Shown in pieces: positions 34,589-46,215 of a stretch of 64,000 bases of DNA. The DNA comes from Daucus carota subsp. sativus (taxonomy: Eukaryota > Streptophyta > Magnoliopsida > Apiales > Apiaceae). A program made the translations under genes and the position numbers. The notes below the pieces were generated by a model. That model saw only the letters and a program-made list of their open reading frames with translations, was not told where the DNA came from and did not search any database. The stretch lies in assembly GCF_001625215.2 (NCBI RefSeq), contig NC_030387.2:35363606-35427605 (forward strand), in the 5' to 3' direction. The first letter of the stretch is position 1, and each line of letters opens with the position of its first letter.

Positions 34589-37484
34589 CTGCCATCAAGT
34601 CCCTCATCTTTGTGATCCTCATCAGTCTTATCCTTTTCACACTTCACTTCTACAGATTCTTTGAGGCCATCATTGGAATCAACCGATTCCATCAGCATGG
34701 ATGATGCTTCCGGTTTCAAAAAGGCCAGTGATCTTTTTGCAGAAAGGGGAACTTTGGTACCCTCCTCTAAATTGGTTGTTTGGCCTTCTGTCTGAAGAAG
34801 ATAATGTGCAACTGACTTGAAGCCCATTTTTGAGATCTAAAAAGAAAGAGAACGCATTTAGAGTTTTAAAAGAAAAAGTGCAAGCACATAAATTATAATG
34901 CAGCAACTACCTTCCTGTACAAAAACCCAGTGGGAGGCAACCCTTTTGCATTCCTGCATAAACTGCAGTTGCAAATTCCACGACAAACGGGACAAACCCA
35001 TTCTGGATTCTCCAATGCCTCAAGTACGTTCTCTCCGTATCTAAAACCCAATCACAATAAATCAGAAGATATGTACTGTACATGATATTGTAAGGTCTGG
35101 AACCTTCACGCATATTCAATATTGATAATATCATTGTTGAACAATTTATCCTTTACCAAACCACACTTTCCAGACATTTAACAACCAGATACGGACAGAG
35201 TTTTCACTAGAAAAGTTTCCATTGTCGAAAATAAATATATTGAAGTTCTTAACACCAAGATAACAATCATTAAAGCAGTCACAATAAAATGTGTAAAGCT
35301 TTAACTGTCTTATCTAAATACATACAATGCAAAGACAAAACTTTTATGTTTCGATAGTAAAGTATAATAATGCACGTGGCCTTCGAATTTTATTAATGTG
35401 TAAATCAAATTCTTCCTTGTTCCTCTGCTCTACATTAAAGTAAAGCTGGACTGTAACATAGCCGGCTCAAAATGAGGCTGCACAATAAACAATCTACTCT
35501 GCTAAATATCCCATCTTTCCTAGACCAAACAATTCAAACTACTTGGCCCTCAATGTTTTTTTCCTTTTTTTTTTTATCATGACGACATTTTAAATAGATT
35601 CAGAGAAGGGGGAAGAGAGGGGGGGGGGGGGGGGGGGGGGAGGCAAACCAATATGATATGTGGCAACTCATAATTAAAAGTATTTGGTCCTCAGTATAAA
35701 TCAGGATTTGAACTAAGACGAAAATTTTTCGAAGTTATATCTTCAAAAGTCTGATCATATTTCAAGGCTTTACGTCATGAGAAACAATAAAGAACATTGT
35801 ACCAGATATGTCGGGTCAATCAGAATACAGTGGCTGATCCAAATCTCTCAAATGTGGTTATATTAATCGTTGTTTTTTTTTTTTTTGCCAGTTATTAATC
35901 GTTGTTTGTTAAGTTCAAACCGTAACAAAGTAACTCAGTACTACTTCAGGCAACAATTTGAAAATTATCTTAGGTTCCAAGAGTATTGACAATAAGAGAG
36001 AATCCAGGAGCTCAACGAGAGAAAATACCTCATGTATAAACAATCTCCACAAAACTGTCCTTGAACTCTACAGCACTGGCTACATTCAGTGCGGTACCCA
36101 AGAGTTTTCTGCCTGCAGAACAATGTGGACACATTCGTTATGTCATTATAACAACATATGGACTTGCCAAATGAAAGATGATGTGCAGTAAACCAACTTG
36201 CCACCAAACAAATTTAGAAAAAAAGACGCTAATATATGCCAGTTCTGCGCATTACAATGTAGCCTTACTAACCTGCATTGGTGACAACTCCTTCCCTCAA
36301 TTGGATCATAAACCCTTTTTCCATCCTTGCCATAGCCATCCACGCAACGGGTCCAACTCATGTTTGTGCAACCTAACAGTTTTTTCTGTTCTTCTGTGTA
36401 TGCCTCTGGTGCAAGGCCCTCTCCCAGTAGCTCCTCCTCTGTCTCAAATGAACCTTTCTTCGATAAAGCAAATTCAGAGTAGCTGCCTGGGGTCACATTA
36501 CGTAACCTGAAATCCCACCATTACACCAAACAAGAAAAAGGATGATTTAAGGTTGCAAAGCATCTCTAGTAGAAAGCAAGTTACAGAAGCCCATCTTGAT
36601 GACTACTACCACTAAACTATAACTAAAAAAATCATACAAACAGCAAACTTCAGATTTTCTTTGATAGTAGACACAACTTTAGAAATTAGGGGGGAAAACG
36701 ATAATTCAGTTATTTCATATATTCATAGGTGTTTGATCAGATGGAAACTAATTCAGCGTGCAAAGTAACTAATTGGTGATCGGTGACTTGTAGTATCATA
36801 TCACTAATTTGCACTACTATGAATTGCAGTTTAATGGTGAATTGAAGTATCTTGATATTATGAAAACATAAAGTTTGTGTTACGGAGAAATCAAAAGGCA
36901 CAAAAAGAATGTACTCCCCCCTCCCATTTTACATATCCCTTTTGGAAAATTAAATACTCAACTAACATTTTCTTAAGATGCCTAAAATTTTTAAAAGAGA
37001 CATGTAACTTACAACATTAATCAAGCATTCATACAAGTAACATAAAAAAAAACCCGTAAAACCTCAATCCACATTGATAACAAAACCCCAATCAAAAGTT
37101 AAAATCTTGTAGGTAAAAACCCAATCAAAACCTCAAGAATATTCAAATAATCCCATACAACTTTATAAAAATTAGGAGAATTCAAATGGTCAAAACTCAA
37201 AAGAATGAGTACCTAGAAGAGCGACGGACAGGACCCACACTGCGCATTGGGGATACACGGCGAGGGGTTTTTTGAGCAAATAATGAAGCATTCCTGGCGG
37301 GCTTGCTAGCAGTTTTGAGCTTAAGAGAGAGATCAAGAATTCCAAGCTGTTTCATTCTTTCTAAATTCTCTTTAATTCTTGCTTCCCTGCATTTTTCGTA
37401 CTCGCTCATCTTCTGATTCTTCTGATGATCTAGGTTTTGATCTGCTGCTGGTGTTTCTTTGCTGACGTTTCTCATTGTTACCAT
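34537..37484 (-). CDS. CDCA7-like 4CXXC zinc-finger protein, copy B, truncated by the Copia insertion (339 aa predicted)
   Basis: Five exons on the minus strand: 37484-37213, 36506-36273, 36112-36029, 35040-34911 and 34836 onward. Exons 2-4 match copy A in length exactly (234, 84, 130). Family role: nuclear zinc-finger partner of the SNF2 remodeller HELLS/DDM1 in DNA methylation. Visible parts: N-terminal motif [30 protein letters not shown], then the zf-4CXXC_R1 domain ([50 protein letters not shown]). The zinc finger and first part of exon 5 are intact. After GLDGR the frame enters the 3' LTR, adds about 16 foreign residues and stops. The basic C-terminal motif is lost. The element-free product would be 450 aa. 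The truncated protein could be inactive, dominant or partly functional, and it also lacks the gene's own 3' UTR. Confidence 0.87.
35619..35640. repeat. Poly-G run in intron 3 of CDCA7-like copy B
   Basis: About 22 consecutive G on the plus strand, C on the transcribed strand. Its length is uncertain because such runs are read poorly. Confidence 0.85.
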
Positions 37485-38412
37485 TGTCTGGGAGAGATTG
37501 ATACAACACAGTGACGCCTAATTGCATATATTGGTTTGCGCCATTACAATGGAGTGTTAACGGTCAAATTTTTAAATTTTGATTTCAAGTAGTCATGACT
37601 CATGCACTTAAAAGTTGTTTTTTGGGCCATGGGCCATTGCTTATGGGCTTTTGATACCCCTGCTAATTTCATCTTCCCTTTTCTTTTTCTTTTTTACTAA
37701 ATTATTAAAACATCTTTGACATTCTTTTAGTTGACTCCTAAAATATAATATAAAATATTAAATTCTTGACAAATATTGAGAAGCGTAAAATCTAACAATA
37801 CTCTTTATACTCTATCTACATTATACTTTATTTTTGTTCAAGCTTCAAACCGGAAGTGGAGAAAATAAATATTTTATTATAAAAAAATAAGTTAAAGAGA
37901 CATGACTCTTAAAATAAAATGAAAATAAAGAAAAGAAAAAAAAGGCTCTTAATGTTTTTACTGATTATTTTAATTTTCAGTTCTTCTGTCTTTCCATTTC
38001 TATAACCCTTAGTTTAGAACACATGCCTCCCCCATCCCAATTTTATGAAATAATACTACATTTCCTATCCCATTTTCTAGTAAATTCTTATCATAAAAAT
38101 ATTGCATTCACTCATTCCGTGTTCCCTTCTACCTCCTGTCATTTCCTTTTGATTTTCACTCATTTCAGTCGATTCCATCCATTCACCCCAACCAAACCAA
38201 CACAAAAAATTGCAGATAGATTTAAGTCCGAATATAAATAGCATGGACAAATCACGTCCTTGTACCAAAAAATATCATGTTTTAACATCAGTCATGCTAC
38301 TACTGGCCTTCACTACAGCCCCGGCCCCCGTAGGACAAAGCAAACAAGAAAAGCTTAAAATCCTTGAAAGTTATACCAGAAATGTTTCATCTAAAGGTGA
38401 ATAGTCCTCCCA
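37485..38412. other. Spacer between the two CDCA7-like copies
   Basis: This 0.9-kb AT-rich spacer must contain the promoter of copy B (right to left) and the 3' UTR and terminator of copy A. The 38269-38412 part is similar to the region below the severed end of copy B. No independent gene is seen. Confidence 0.6.
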
Positions 38413-39872
38413 CTATGGCGAACAGAGTCGACGTCTTGCCCTTAACCTTGCACCGATACTGTCAGGCATCGGTTCAGAGCTATTTGCCGTCTTTCTCTTA
38501 GAAGCTGTGGTGTTCTTGGCAACACTGCTCTCACAGTGTTTGTTCTCCAAGTTCTGAACACTTTCTTCCTTGTTTGTAGCCGCATTAGCACTTATTTTGG
38601 CAGCTCTTAATCTTGCACCAATACTGTCAGGCATTGGTTCAGAGCGTACTGGCGTTTTTCTCTTAGACGCAGTAACATTCTTCTTGGCAATGATGCTATG
38701 GCAATGTTCGATCTCCTTGTTTTTTTCTATGTCAGCACTCATTTTCACAGAGTCTTCTCTAGTTTCAGTGTCAACATGTCCATCAATATTGGTTTCATCA
38801 TGCTGGCAATTGTCTTTAGGCCTAGGCGTTGATGATCCTTGATCAATAGTATCACCCTTGTGATTCTCATTCATCTTATCAGCACCGTCTTCCTTGTTTT
38901 TTTCTACATCAGCACTCATTTCCACAGTGCCTTCTCTAGTTTCAGTGTCGACATGTCCATCCATATTGGTTTCATCATGCTGGCAATTGTCTTTAGGCTT
39001 AGGCGTTGATGATCCTTGATCAATAGCATCACCCTTGTGATTCTCATTCATCTTATCAGCACCGTCTTCCTTGTTTTTTTCTACATTAGCACTCATTTTC
39101 ACAGTGCCTTCTCTAGTTTCAGTGTCAACATGTCCATCCATATTGGTTTCATCATGTTGGCAATTGTCTTTAGGTTTAGGCATTAATGATCCTTGATCGT
39201 TAGTATCACCTTTGTGATTCTCATTAATCATATCCTTTTCAAACTCCTTTTCCGCTGATTCTTTGAGGTTATCCTTAGAAACAACTGATTCCATGTTAAT
39301 GGAAGTTGCTTCTGTACTTGAAAAGGCCAGTGATCTCTTTGCAGAACCTGGAACTTTAGTACCCTCCTTTTCTGAATCGGTTGCCGTGTGAAGAAGATAA
39401 TGTGCAACTGATTTGAAGCCCAGTCTTGTGACCTAATATAGAGAAACTGAGTTTAGAGTTTCGAAATAAAATAAAATGTGAGCACATAAATTATTAGTAT
39501 AAGTTACCTTCTTGTACATCATACCAGTGGGAGCCCACCCCTTTGCGTTTCTACATAAACTGCAGTTGCAAATTCCACGACAAACGGGGCAAATCCAGTC
39601 TGGGTTCTGCAATGCTTCAAATACGTTCTCTCCGTATCTAGAAATGGGTTACATTACATTAAAGACAGAAGACACTGGTAGTATTGGCGTCAACAATTCA
39701 CCTTATGAACTTATCAATTAAAACAAACTTTTCAAATATGTAACAATTAATTGCTAATTTCTAATAAAATCTACAAATGAGCCAGGAGACGTTTACACAC
39801 AGCGTTTACACAATAGAAGTCCCCAATATTAATTAAATATATACATTCATATATAAAGTACCTAATACGCAA

Positions 39873-39914
<42 letters not shown>

Positions 39915-41543
39915 ATTTTGGCAGGAAATATACTGCTAAAGACATTATTATTCATTGTGATGATTGTTTATAATATTCAGAAAAAGAAAACAGGTAACTC
40001 CACAAGATGCATGACAGCTTTTAATTCAAACTAATTGGTCCTCTAATAAGATCATTATCTTAATTAGTTAACTAATTAAAGCAAGTATACAAGTTTATAT
40101 TTTTCCCAAGTCTGATCATATATAAAGTCTATACGACATGACAGTAACAATAAAAGCATAGTTTATCAAATATGCCAAGTCAATCACAAATACAGTACTG
40201 ATGTAAGCTCTTCTTCAACTCAGGTTATATTCATTTTAGTTTTAGAGAATCAAGAAGTAGCAACTACCAGAATACTACTTCAGGCAATATTCTGAAAATG
40301 ATTTTAGGTTTTCAAGAGTATTGACAAGGACTAGATGGGAATCCAGAAGCTTAACGGGAGAATATGAGTATCCATTAAAAGATTTGTGCAAAACATGTAT
40401 TAATACATTATAAACATGTATATGAGAACCCCAAAAATTGTATGAGAACCCTGATAACTATATAGCACAAGAAAACAAATATGTCTGCGTAGCAACTTAA
40501 AAAAACTGTAAAATTTGTGGCAGGGATGTTAATTTTGTCAGCGAGCAGTTACATACCTCATATATAAACAATCTCCACAAAATTGGCCTTGAACCTTGCA
40601 ACATTGGCTACATCGTGTGCGGTAACCAAGTGTTTTCTGCCTGTAGAACAAAGAGGACATTAACATATCAGTAGGTACCGATAAAGATGATGATAAGGAA
40701 AATACTTATATAGAGGTCAAATAAAAGACAACCCGCTGTATACCAACTACTAAATTAAAAACCCTCGGACAAATTGCCAGTAAATTAGGTGGGTATGCTT
40801 GACAGATAACATTTAACTTAAAGAAAGAGGGTTTAAAGTTATGCATTCGACTTCTCAGGCATCACAAATTCTAGAATTATAAAAGCAAAGTGAGACTTAA
40901 AGCAGTTCCACGCATAACAGTACCCCTAACTAACCTGCATTGATGACAAGTCTTTCCATGAATCTGATCATAAATCCGCTTTCCATCCTTGCCATAGCCA
41001 TCCACAAAGAGAGTCCAACTAGTGTTTGAGCAACCTAACAGCTTCAGCTGATCTTCTGTGTAAATCTCTGGTCTAGGGCCCTTTCTTAGTAGCCCCTCGT
41101 CAGTTTCAAATGAGTCTTTCTTCGACAGTGGAAGTTCTGAGTAGCTAATTGGCGTCACACTACCCAACCTGAAATCCCAACAGAAATGAAAAACGGAAGA
41201 TTCAAGGGTCTAAAGCATCTTCCAACACATCAAACTGAAAAAAACATTTTGGGTAAACCACTACCAACTGATCATAAAACAATCCAAAACCACCCATTTG
41301 TTTACTAAACAAAAAACACAGCTATAGAAAGAAGAAAAAATATATATTACTGTTGGGCACACACAGACACACAAAGGGTCATGTTCGAATACAAAGCATT
41401 TTAGTCTACAAACTCTACAAAGCTGCTACAGATCATCAGTCACAAACTCACACCGGTACACTGCATATCAAAATCATCCATCTGGCCATCTCAGTAATAA
41501 AAATCAGCGGATTGTACTTTGGTAGGCTCAATTGGCTTGTATG

Positions 41544-41580
<37 letters not shown>

Positions 41581-42097
41581 AGAGATTAGAAAGGATTCCA
41601 CAAAACACACAGTAGCCATACCAAACCCAAATCTACCATATAAAAGAATCCACATTTAGCATCAATCAACTACTCATATATTAAAAAAAAAAACCTAAAA
41701 CCCTAATTTACCTCAAAACCCCCCAACAAAAAGAAGACAAAAACCCGGTCAACGCATGCAACAATGAAAGAAATCACTTAAATCAAAATGGGTCAAACTC
41801 AAAATCGTACCTTGAAGAGCGCCGAACAGGACCCACATGGCGGCTGACAGGAGACTCACGCTGAGGGGTCTTCTGACCCGACCCATTGTTGCATCTCCTC
41901 TTGGGCTTGGCAGAAGCTTTGAGTTTGAGAGAGAGATCGAGAATTCCCAGCTTTTTCATCCTCTCCAAGTTCTCTTTGATTCTCTCTTCTCTGCATCTTT
42001 CATACTCACTCATCTTCCTCTCATTGCTCTGCTGAAGAACGTTCTGTTCAGGTGCTGCTGCTGGGGATTCTGTGCTCGCATTGTTTATTGTCACCAT
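38413..42097 (-). CDS. CDCA7-like 4CXXC zinc-finger protein, copy A, intact, 584 aa
   Basis: Exons on the minus strand: 42097-41811, 41168-40935, 40640-40557, 39637-39508 and 39432-38413; 1755 nt in frame. The family (zf-4CXXC_R1; Arabidopsis relatives At4g37110/At2g23530) works with the DDM1/HELLS nucleosome remodeller to allow DNA methylation and silencing of heterochromatin. Domain order: N-terminal helix [30 protein letters not shown]; basic segment; a conserved [17 protein letters not shown] lead-in; cysteine domain [51 protein letters not shown]; then a long acidic low-complexity tail with three 59-residue repeats. The tail ends with two copies of the motif SEPMPDSIGARLRA preceded by ASKRKT; copy B has one. 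All cysteines of the domain are kept, so this copy is likely functional. Confidence 0.9.
38713..39225 (-). repeat. Three tandem 177-bp (59-residue) coding repeats in CDCA7-like copy A
   Basis: Units are 39225-39049, 39048-38872 and a slightly shorter 38871 to about 38713. Each begins NENHKGD, includes DNCQHDETN and DGHVDTETRE, and the first two end EDGADKM. All keep the reading frame. Copies differ at only a few residues, which suggests recent duplication. Copy B instead has two 34-residue units, related in their DQG...MPKP...QH core. Confidence 0.93.
39874..39907. repeat. (TA)n microsatellite in intron 3 of CDCA7-like copy A
   Basis: About 34 bp of alternating AT within the intron between exons 3 and 4. 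Confidence 0.95.
41545..41576. repeat. (AC)n microsatellite in intron 1 of CDCA7-like copy A
   Basis: Sixteen or so AC dinucleotides in a row. Probably length-polymorphic. Confidence 0.95.
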
Positions 42098-42353
42098 TGT
42101 TTGTTTCTACTTGGTTCAAGAAGATACAGATGGTGAGATGCGATGCCCTACTGGTGTTTATCTTGCAGAGTTTTTGGGGTCCTAGGACTTCTACTTCTCC
42201 AACGGTCGACTGTGCATTAGATATGTGAATCTGTGTTGGACTTGGTTTTCGTGCGATGGGTAATGGGTTATTGGATATGGGCTTTTTCCAGAACTAAGAT
42301 TCAAGCGGGCTGGCCTTGATTACGTTATTTACCTTATCCTCTGCTTCTATTAT

Positions 42354-43535
42354 TTTCCAGTTGTGGTGGGTCTTCATCAAGGTTCGGTATTAAGCCCTTT
42401 GCTTTTTATAATTGTTTTGGATGTGATTACCCGTGACATTCAAGCTCCGGTGCCTTGGTGTATGCTTTTTGCTGATGATATTGTGTTAATCGCCGAGTCT
42501 CGAAGTGAGGTTAATGTGAAATTGGAACAGTGGCGTATATCGTTGGAGGGTTATGGATTGCGTCTGAGCCGTTCTAAAATCGAGTATCTCTGGGCCAATT
42601 TCAGTGAGGAGATTCATGAGGCGGATGTTGCTGTATGTATTGCGGAGGCTCGTGTACCACAAACTAATACCTTTAAATACTTGGGTTCTATTATTCAGAG
42701 TAATGGTGATATTACACATCGTATTTCTACAGGATGGCTTCGTTGGCGGGCTGCTACAGGGGTGTTGTGTGATAAGAATGTACCTTTGAAGTTGAAGGGT
42801 AAATTCTATCGTGTAGCAATCAGACCATCATTATTATATGGTTCCGAGTGCTAGCCATTGAGAAAGGCTCAGGAACGTAGGCTAGAGACAGCGGAAATGC
42901 GTATGTTGCGTTGGACCTGTGGTAACACCATGACAGATCATATACCGAATGATACTTTTCGACGTCTTTTAGGTGTTGAGTCTATCTCTAAGAAGATAAG
43001 GGAGGGACGTTTACGTTGGTATGGACATGTTCGGCGTAAATGTAACTCAGCACCGGTTAGGAGAGTAGAACACATATCAGTTCGGGGTAAGAGAAAGAGG
43101 GGTCGGCCTCGGCGGACATGGGCTGATCAATTAAGTTTGGACATGGGAGCCTTAAATCTCACAGGTGATATGACAGTAGATAAGAATGATTGGAGACGGC
43201 GTATTAGAGTAGTTGAGACTAGGTCTCGTGGCTTACAGAGATTATGAAGGTTATGGTGTATGTTTTAAGGGAGGGTTCAGCTCAGTCATTACCAGATGCA
43301 TTAGCGCCAATCAAAAATGTTTGGGTAAGTCCCATGTGAAGAAGGCCATGGGCTAAGGTATTATATTCTTATTATAGCACACACTATTTTATTTGTTGTG
43401 CACTAAGCCGGGGGTCTTCACGGAAACAGCCTCTCTACTTTAAGGGTAGGGGCAAGGCTGCGTACATCTTACCCTCCTCAGACCCTGCTCTAAGCGGGAT
43501 GTACTGAGTATGTTTGGTTTGGTTTGGTTTGGTTT
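42354..43535 (+). mobile_element. 5'-truncated RTE-type LINE insertion with degenerate reverse transcriptase
   Basis: A 14-bp target duplication TCTGCTTCTATTAT flanks it exactly (42340-42353 and 43536-43549). The plus strand encodes the C-terminal part of a non-LTR reverse transcriptase: GLHQGSVLSPLLF, the catalytic FADD box (MLFADDIVLIAES), FKYLGSII, then RLRWYGHVRR and GRPRRTW. A TAG at 42852-42854 breaks the frame where a tryptophan codon (TGG) is expected, so it is dead. The 3' part has ACAGCCTCTCTACTTTAAGG and GGCAAGGCTGCGTACATCTT, typical of plant RTE elements, and ends in four TTTGG units. It landed about 240 bp upstream of the start codon of CDCA7-like copy A. Confidence 0.9.
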
Positions 43536-43645
43536 TCTGCTTCTATTATATGAAAGCCCAATTAGGAGTAAAATATGATATAAAAAAATGTCCGTAAAAT
43601 ACAAGAATGTTCCTATATTTGTTGAAATAACAAAAATGGCATTAA

Positions 43646-44110
43646 GGGGTGTATTCGATTCAGATTTTAATGGATTGTTTTTAATCTATGGTTATTAATG
43701 GATGGTGTGATTTTGATTTTGTACGGATTCTTGATAAAATGTCACATAGTTGATGGATTCTTTTGGATTTAAGCACAATGTTTCAAAATCTCATGAATTT
43801 GGCGGGGTTTCGAAAAACTTTAAAATACACTGAGAATTCCGCCAAAATCCAGTATTTTATGAATTCCAAAAAAATCCATCAGCATTTGAATAACATCAGT
43901 TTTTAATGGATTTAAACAATCCCAATTTAATGACATCGGATTTTAAGGGATAATTTAAAATCCTGATTGAATACAACCGGATTTTGTAGCATAATTTAAT
44001 ATTCCAATTGAATACCCCAAGATTTTAATAGATTTTAAACAATCCCAAATGAATACCCTCAGATTTCATGAATTAAAAAATCTATTAAAATCTCAATCGA
44101 ATACACCCCC
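43646..44110. mobile_element. MITE with GGGGTGTATTCGATT inverted ends
   Basis: The left end GGGGTGTATTCGATT and right end AATCGAATACACCCC(C) are inverted copies, preceded by TTAA and followed by (C)TTTAA. Inside, GATTTTAATGGATT-like words recur in both directions. This is the design of Tourist/Harbinger-type MITEs, but the exact target duplication is unclear. About 465 bp, non-coding. Confidence 0.65.
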
Positions 44111-44306
44111 TTTAATATAAAATCGTCGTGTGAAAGATGGACACAGACATACGCGAAGGCCAATTGATTCATAAGAGAAATGGCAAGCTAGAACATCAGA
44201 ATTTGTAGCTTCCATGCTGCAATTTGGATTCAGAAGAAGAAAGAGGCAAGGAATTTATTTTTAGCGTCAAAGAGATTGCTTGTAGATTTCCAGGTGTGTG
44301 ATTAAT

Positions 44307-44309
<3 letters not shown>

Positions 44310-44371
<62 letters not shown>
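44310..44371. repeat. (TA)n microsatellite, about 62 bp
   Basis: Pure alternating TA. It produces artificial YIYI-type ORFs on both strands that are not genes. Confidence 0.97.
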
Positions 44372-44375
<4 letters not shown>

Positions 44376-44804
44376 TTGGTTATTTAACATTTTTTGTAGA
44401 TCGTATGTTATTTGCAATCCAACGCTATTTATGTTTGATGATATGATTAAACAATCTTGTGATGAACTTTCATGGGGATACGTTGAATGGTTGTGTAATG
44501 TTTTAGAAGTCAGAGACTAAATTATAACATCATTAATAGTTTCCCAATATTATAATGTATTATAATTTTCAGTGTTCGAGGGAGTATAGTGGCACCTTAC
44601 ACTAAAACTGTTGAGCTGGAGTCTGATTCACAACATTATATAAAAATTATTTTCATATCTGTCATGCTTATTTTTGCAGATAAATGTCATGAAGGGCTAA
44701 AATAGGATGACAAACAGTTAGGAGATAATGATATGCTTGCGTTTTACAAGTCAAGTTCAGTTTTTTTATTGACGAGAAATGTTAATAAAAAAAACCTGTA
44801 AACA

Positions 44805-46150
44805 TTTTAGGTAACAAACCCCTATTTCACAAAATTAGATCTGGACCGTCAATTATTAAAATCCAATATATATATGCAGCAATGTAATGCCTTACTCTAA
44901 AATCCTGGTAACTGATTTAAGTAAAATTATTTCAATATCCGTCATGCATGTATACCTATACAAAAACTTTGAAGAATTGAGGTGGGAAGACTATCGATTC
45001 AAGAATGCAGGTGTGTGCTTAACTTTGTAATGTATTTATCATTTTTCTTTGGAACAAATAACAAACCTCTATTTTATTTTTGTAGGTGGTAGAGTTGATT
45101 ATGATTGAGTATAATTAAATCATGTTGAGAACTGATCCATCTAAAATTTTAAGGGTCTTCATATTATATTGTGAGAATATTACGGTGACGAAGAGTCGAA
45201 CTTGAGATCTCCGCCGCCAAACCTGGGCTTTGATACTGTACTGAGAACTAGTCTTTTTAAAATCTTAAGATATTGGAGGAAGGTACTAAATGAATCTTAT
45301 GTTATATTTTAACAAATTATTTCAAGTGTCATGTATCTGGAATTGGTAGCTCATTTCAGAATGCCTTTTGTGTCACCCAGTATATTTACTTCTCGACCTA
45401 CATGCTTTACCTTCTCAACCCGTAGCACACATTTCCTTTGTAAATCCTTTTTAGATGATTCATATGAGAAGGCTTATACTTCAATAACTCGGTATCGAAG
45501 TGAATTATTTAAAACGGATTTACAAGAGAAATTTGTACTACAGGTTGGGAAGGTAAAGCATGTAGGTCGAGAAGTATGTATATTAGGTGACATAAAAGGC
45601 ATTATGAAATGAGCTATCAATTCCAGATACATGACTCCTGAAATAATTTGTCGAAATATAGCATAAGGTTCATTTGGTAGTTTCCTCCAACACCTTAAGA
45701 TTTTAAAAAGAATAGTTCTCAATACAGTACTAGAGCTCAGGTTTGACGGAGGTCTCAAGTTCGATTCCCCGCCACTCTAATATTTTCACAATATGATATG
45801 AACACCCTTAAAATTTTAGATGGCTGGTTCCTAACATAATTTAATTGTGCTAAATCATGGTCAACTCTACCACCTACAAAAATGAAATAGGGGTATGTTA
45901 TTTGTTTCAAAGAAAAATGATAAATATTACAAAGTTAAGCACACACATGCATTATTGAATTGATAGTCTTCCCACCTTAATTCTTTAAAGTTTTTGTTTA
46001 GGTATACATGCATGGCAGATATTAACATAATTTTACTTAAATCAGTTAACAGGGTTTTAGAGTAAGATATTATATTACTGCATATATATTGAGTTTTAAT
46101 AATTGACGGTCCAGATCTTACACCGTGAAATATAGGTTTGTTACCTGAAA
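44805..46150. repeat. Long imperfect palindrome (about 1.35 kb) containing a TRIM relic in each arm
   Basis: The left arm (44805-45470) is the reverse complement of the right arm (46150 down to about 45485), with roughly 85-90% identity in the parts compared. Matching landmarks include GGTAACAAAC, AGATCTGGACCGTCAATTAT, TTAAGCACACAC, GGTGGGAAGACTATC, CTCGACCTACATGCTTTACC and TCATGTATCTGGAATTG. The arms meet near 45477 with a spacer of about 20 bp. Within each arm, about 45640-45840 in the right one, is sequence like the TRIM at 13864-14157 (AATATAGCATAAG, CACCTTAAGATTTTA, TCAAGTTCGATTCCCC). Its RNA would fold into a very long hairpin. No protein is encoded. Confidence 0.88.
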
Positions 46151-46215
46151 TATAAAAAGAGGCTTATCAACACATAGGTTTGTTACTGAAATATAAAAGG
46201 AGGCTTATCAATACA
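46131..46215. repeat. About 43-bp direct repeat at the right edge of the palindrome
   Basis: Two copies, near 46131-46172 and 46176-46215, share TAGGTTTGTTAC(C)TGAAATA and GAGGCTTATCAA. The second copy resembles, inverted, the sequence just outside the left arm (about 44778), so the true ends of the mobile unit may be about 44778 and 46220. Confidence 0.75.

Noticed and set aside
44196..44520. ORFs with long IYIYIY runs on both strands
   Set aside because: Direct translation of the TA microsatellite.
45331..45758. Mirror-image ORFs on both strands (45331-45612 plus, 45474-45758 minus) with similar proteins
   Set aside because: They are the two arms of the palindrome read in opposite directions, with no recognised domain and no codon pattern of a gene.
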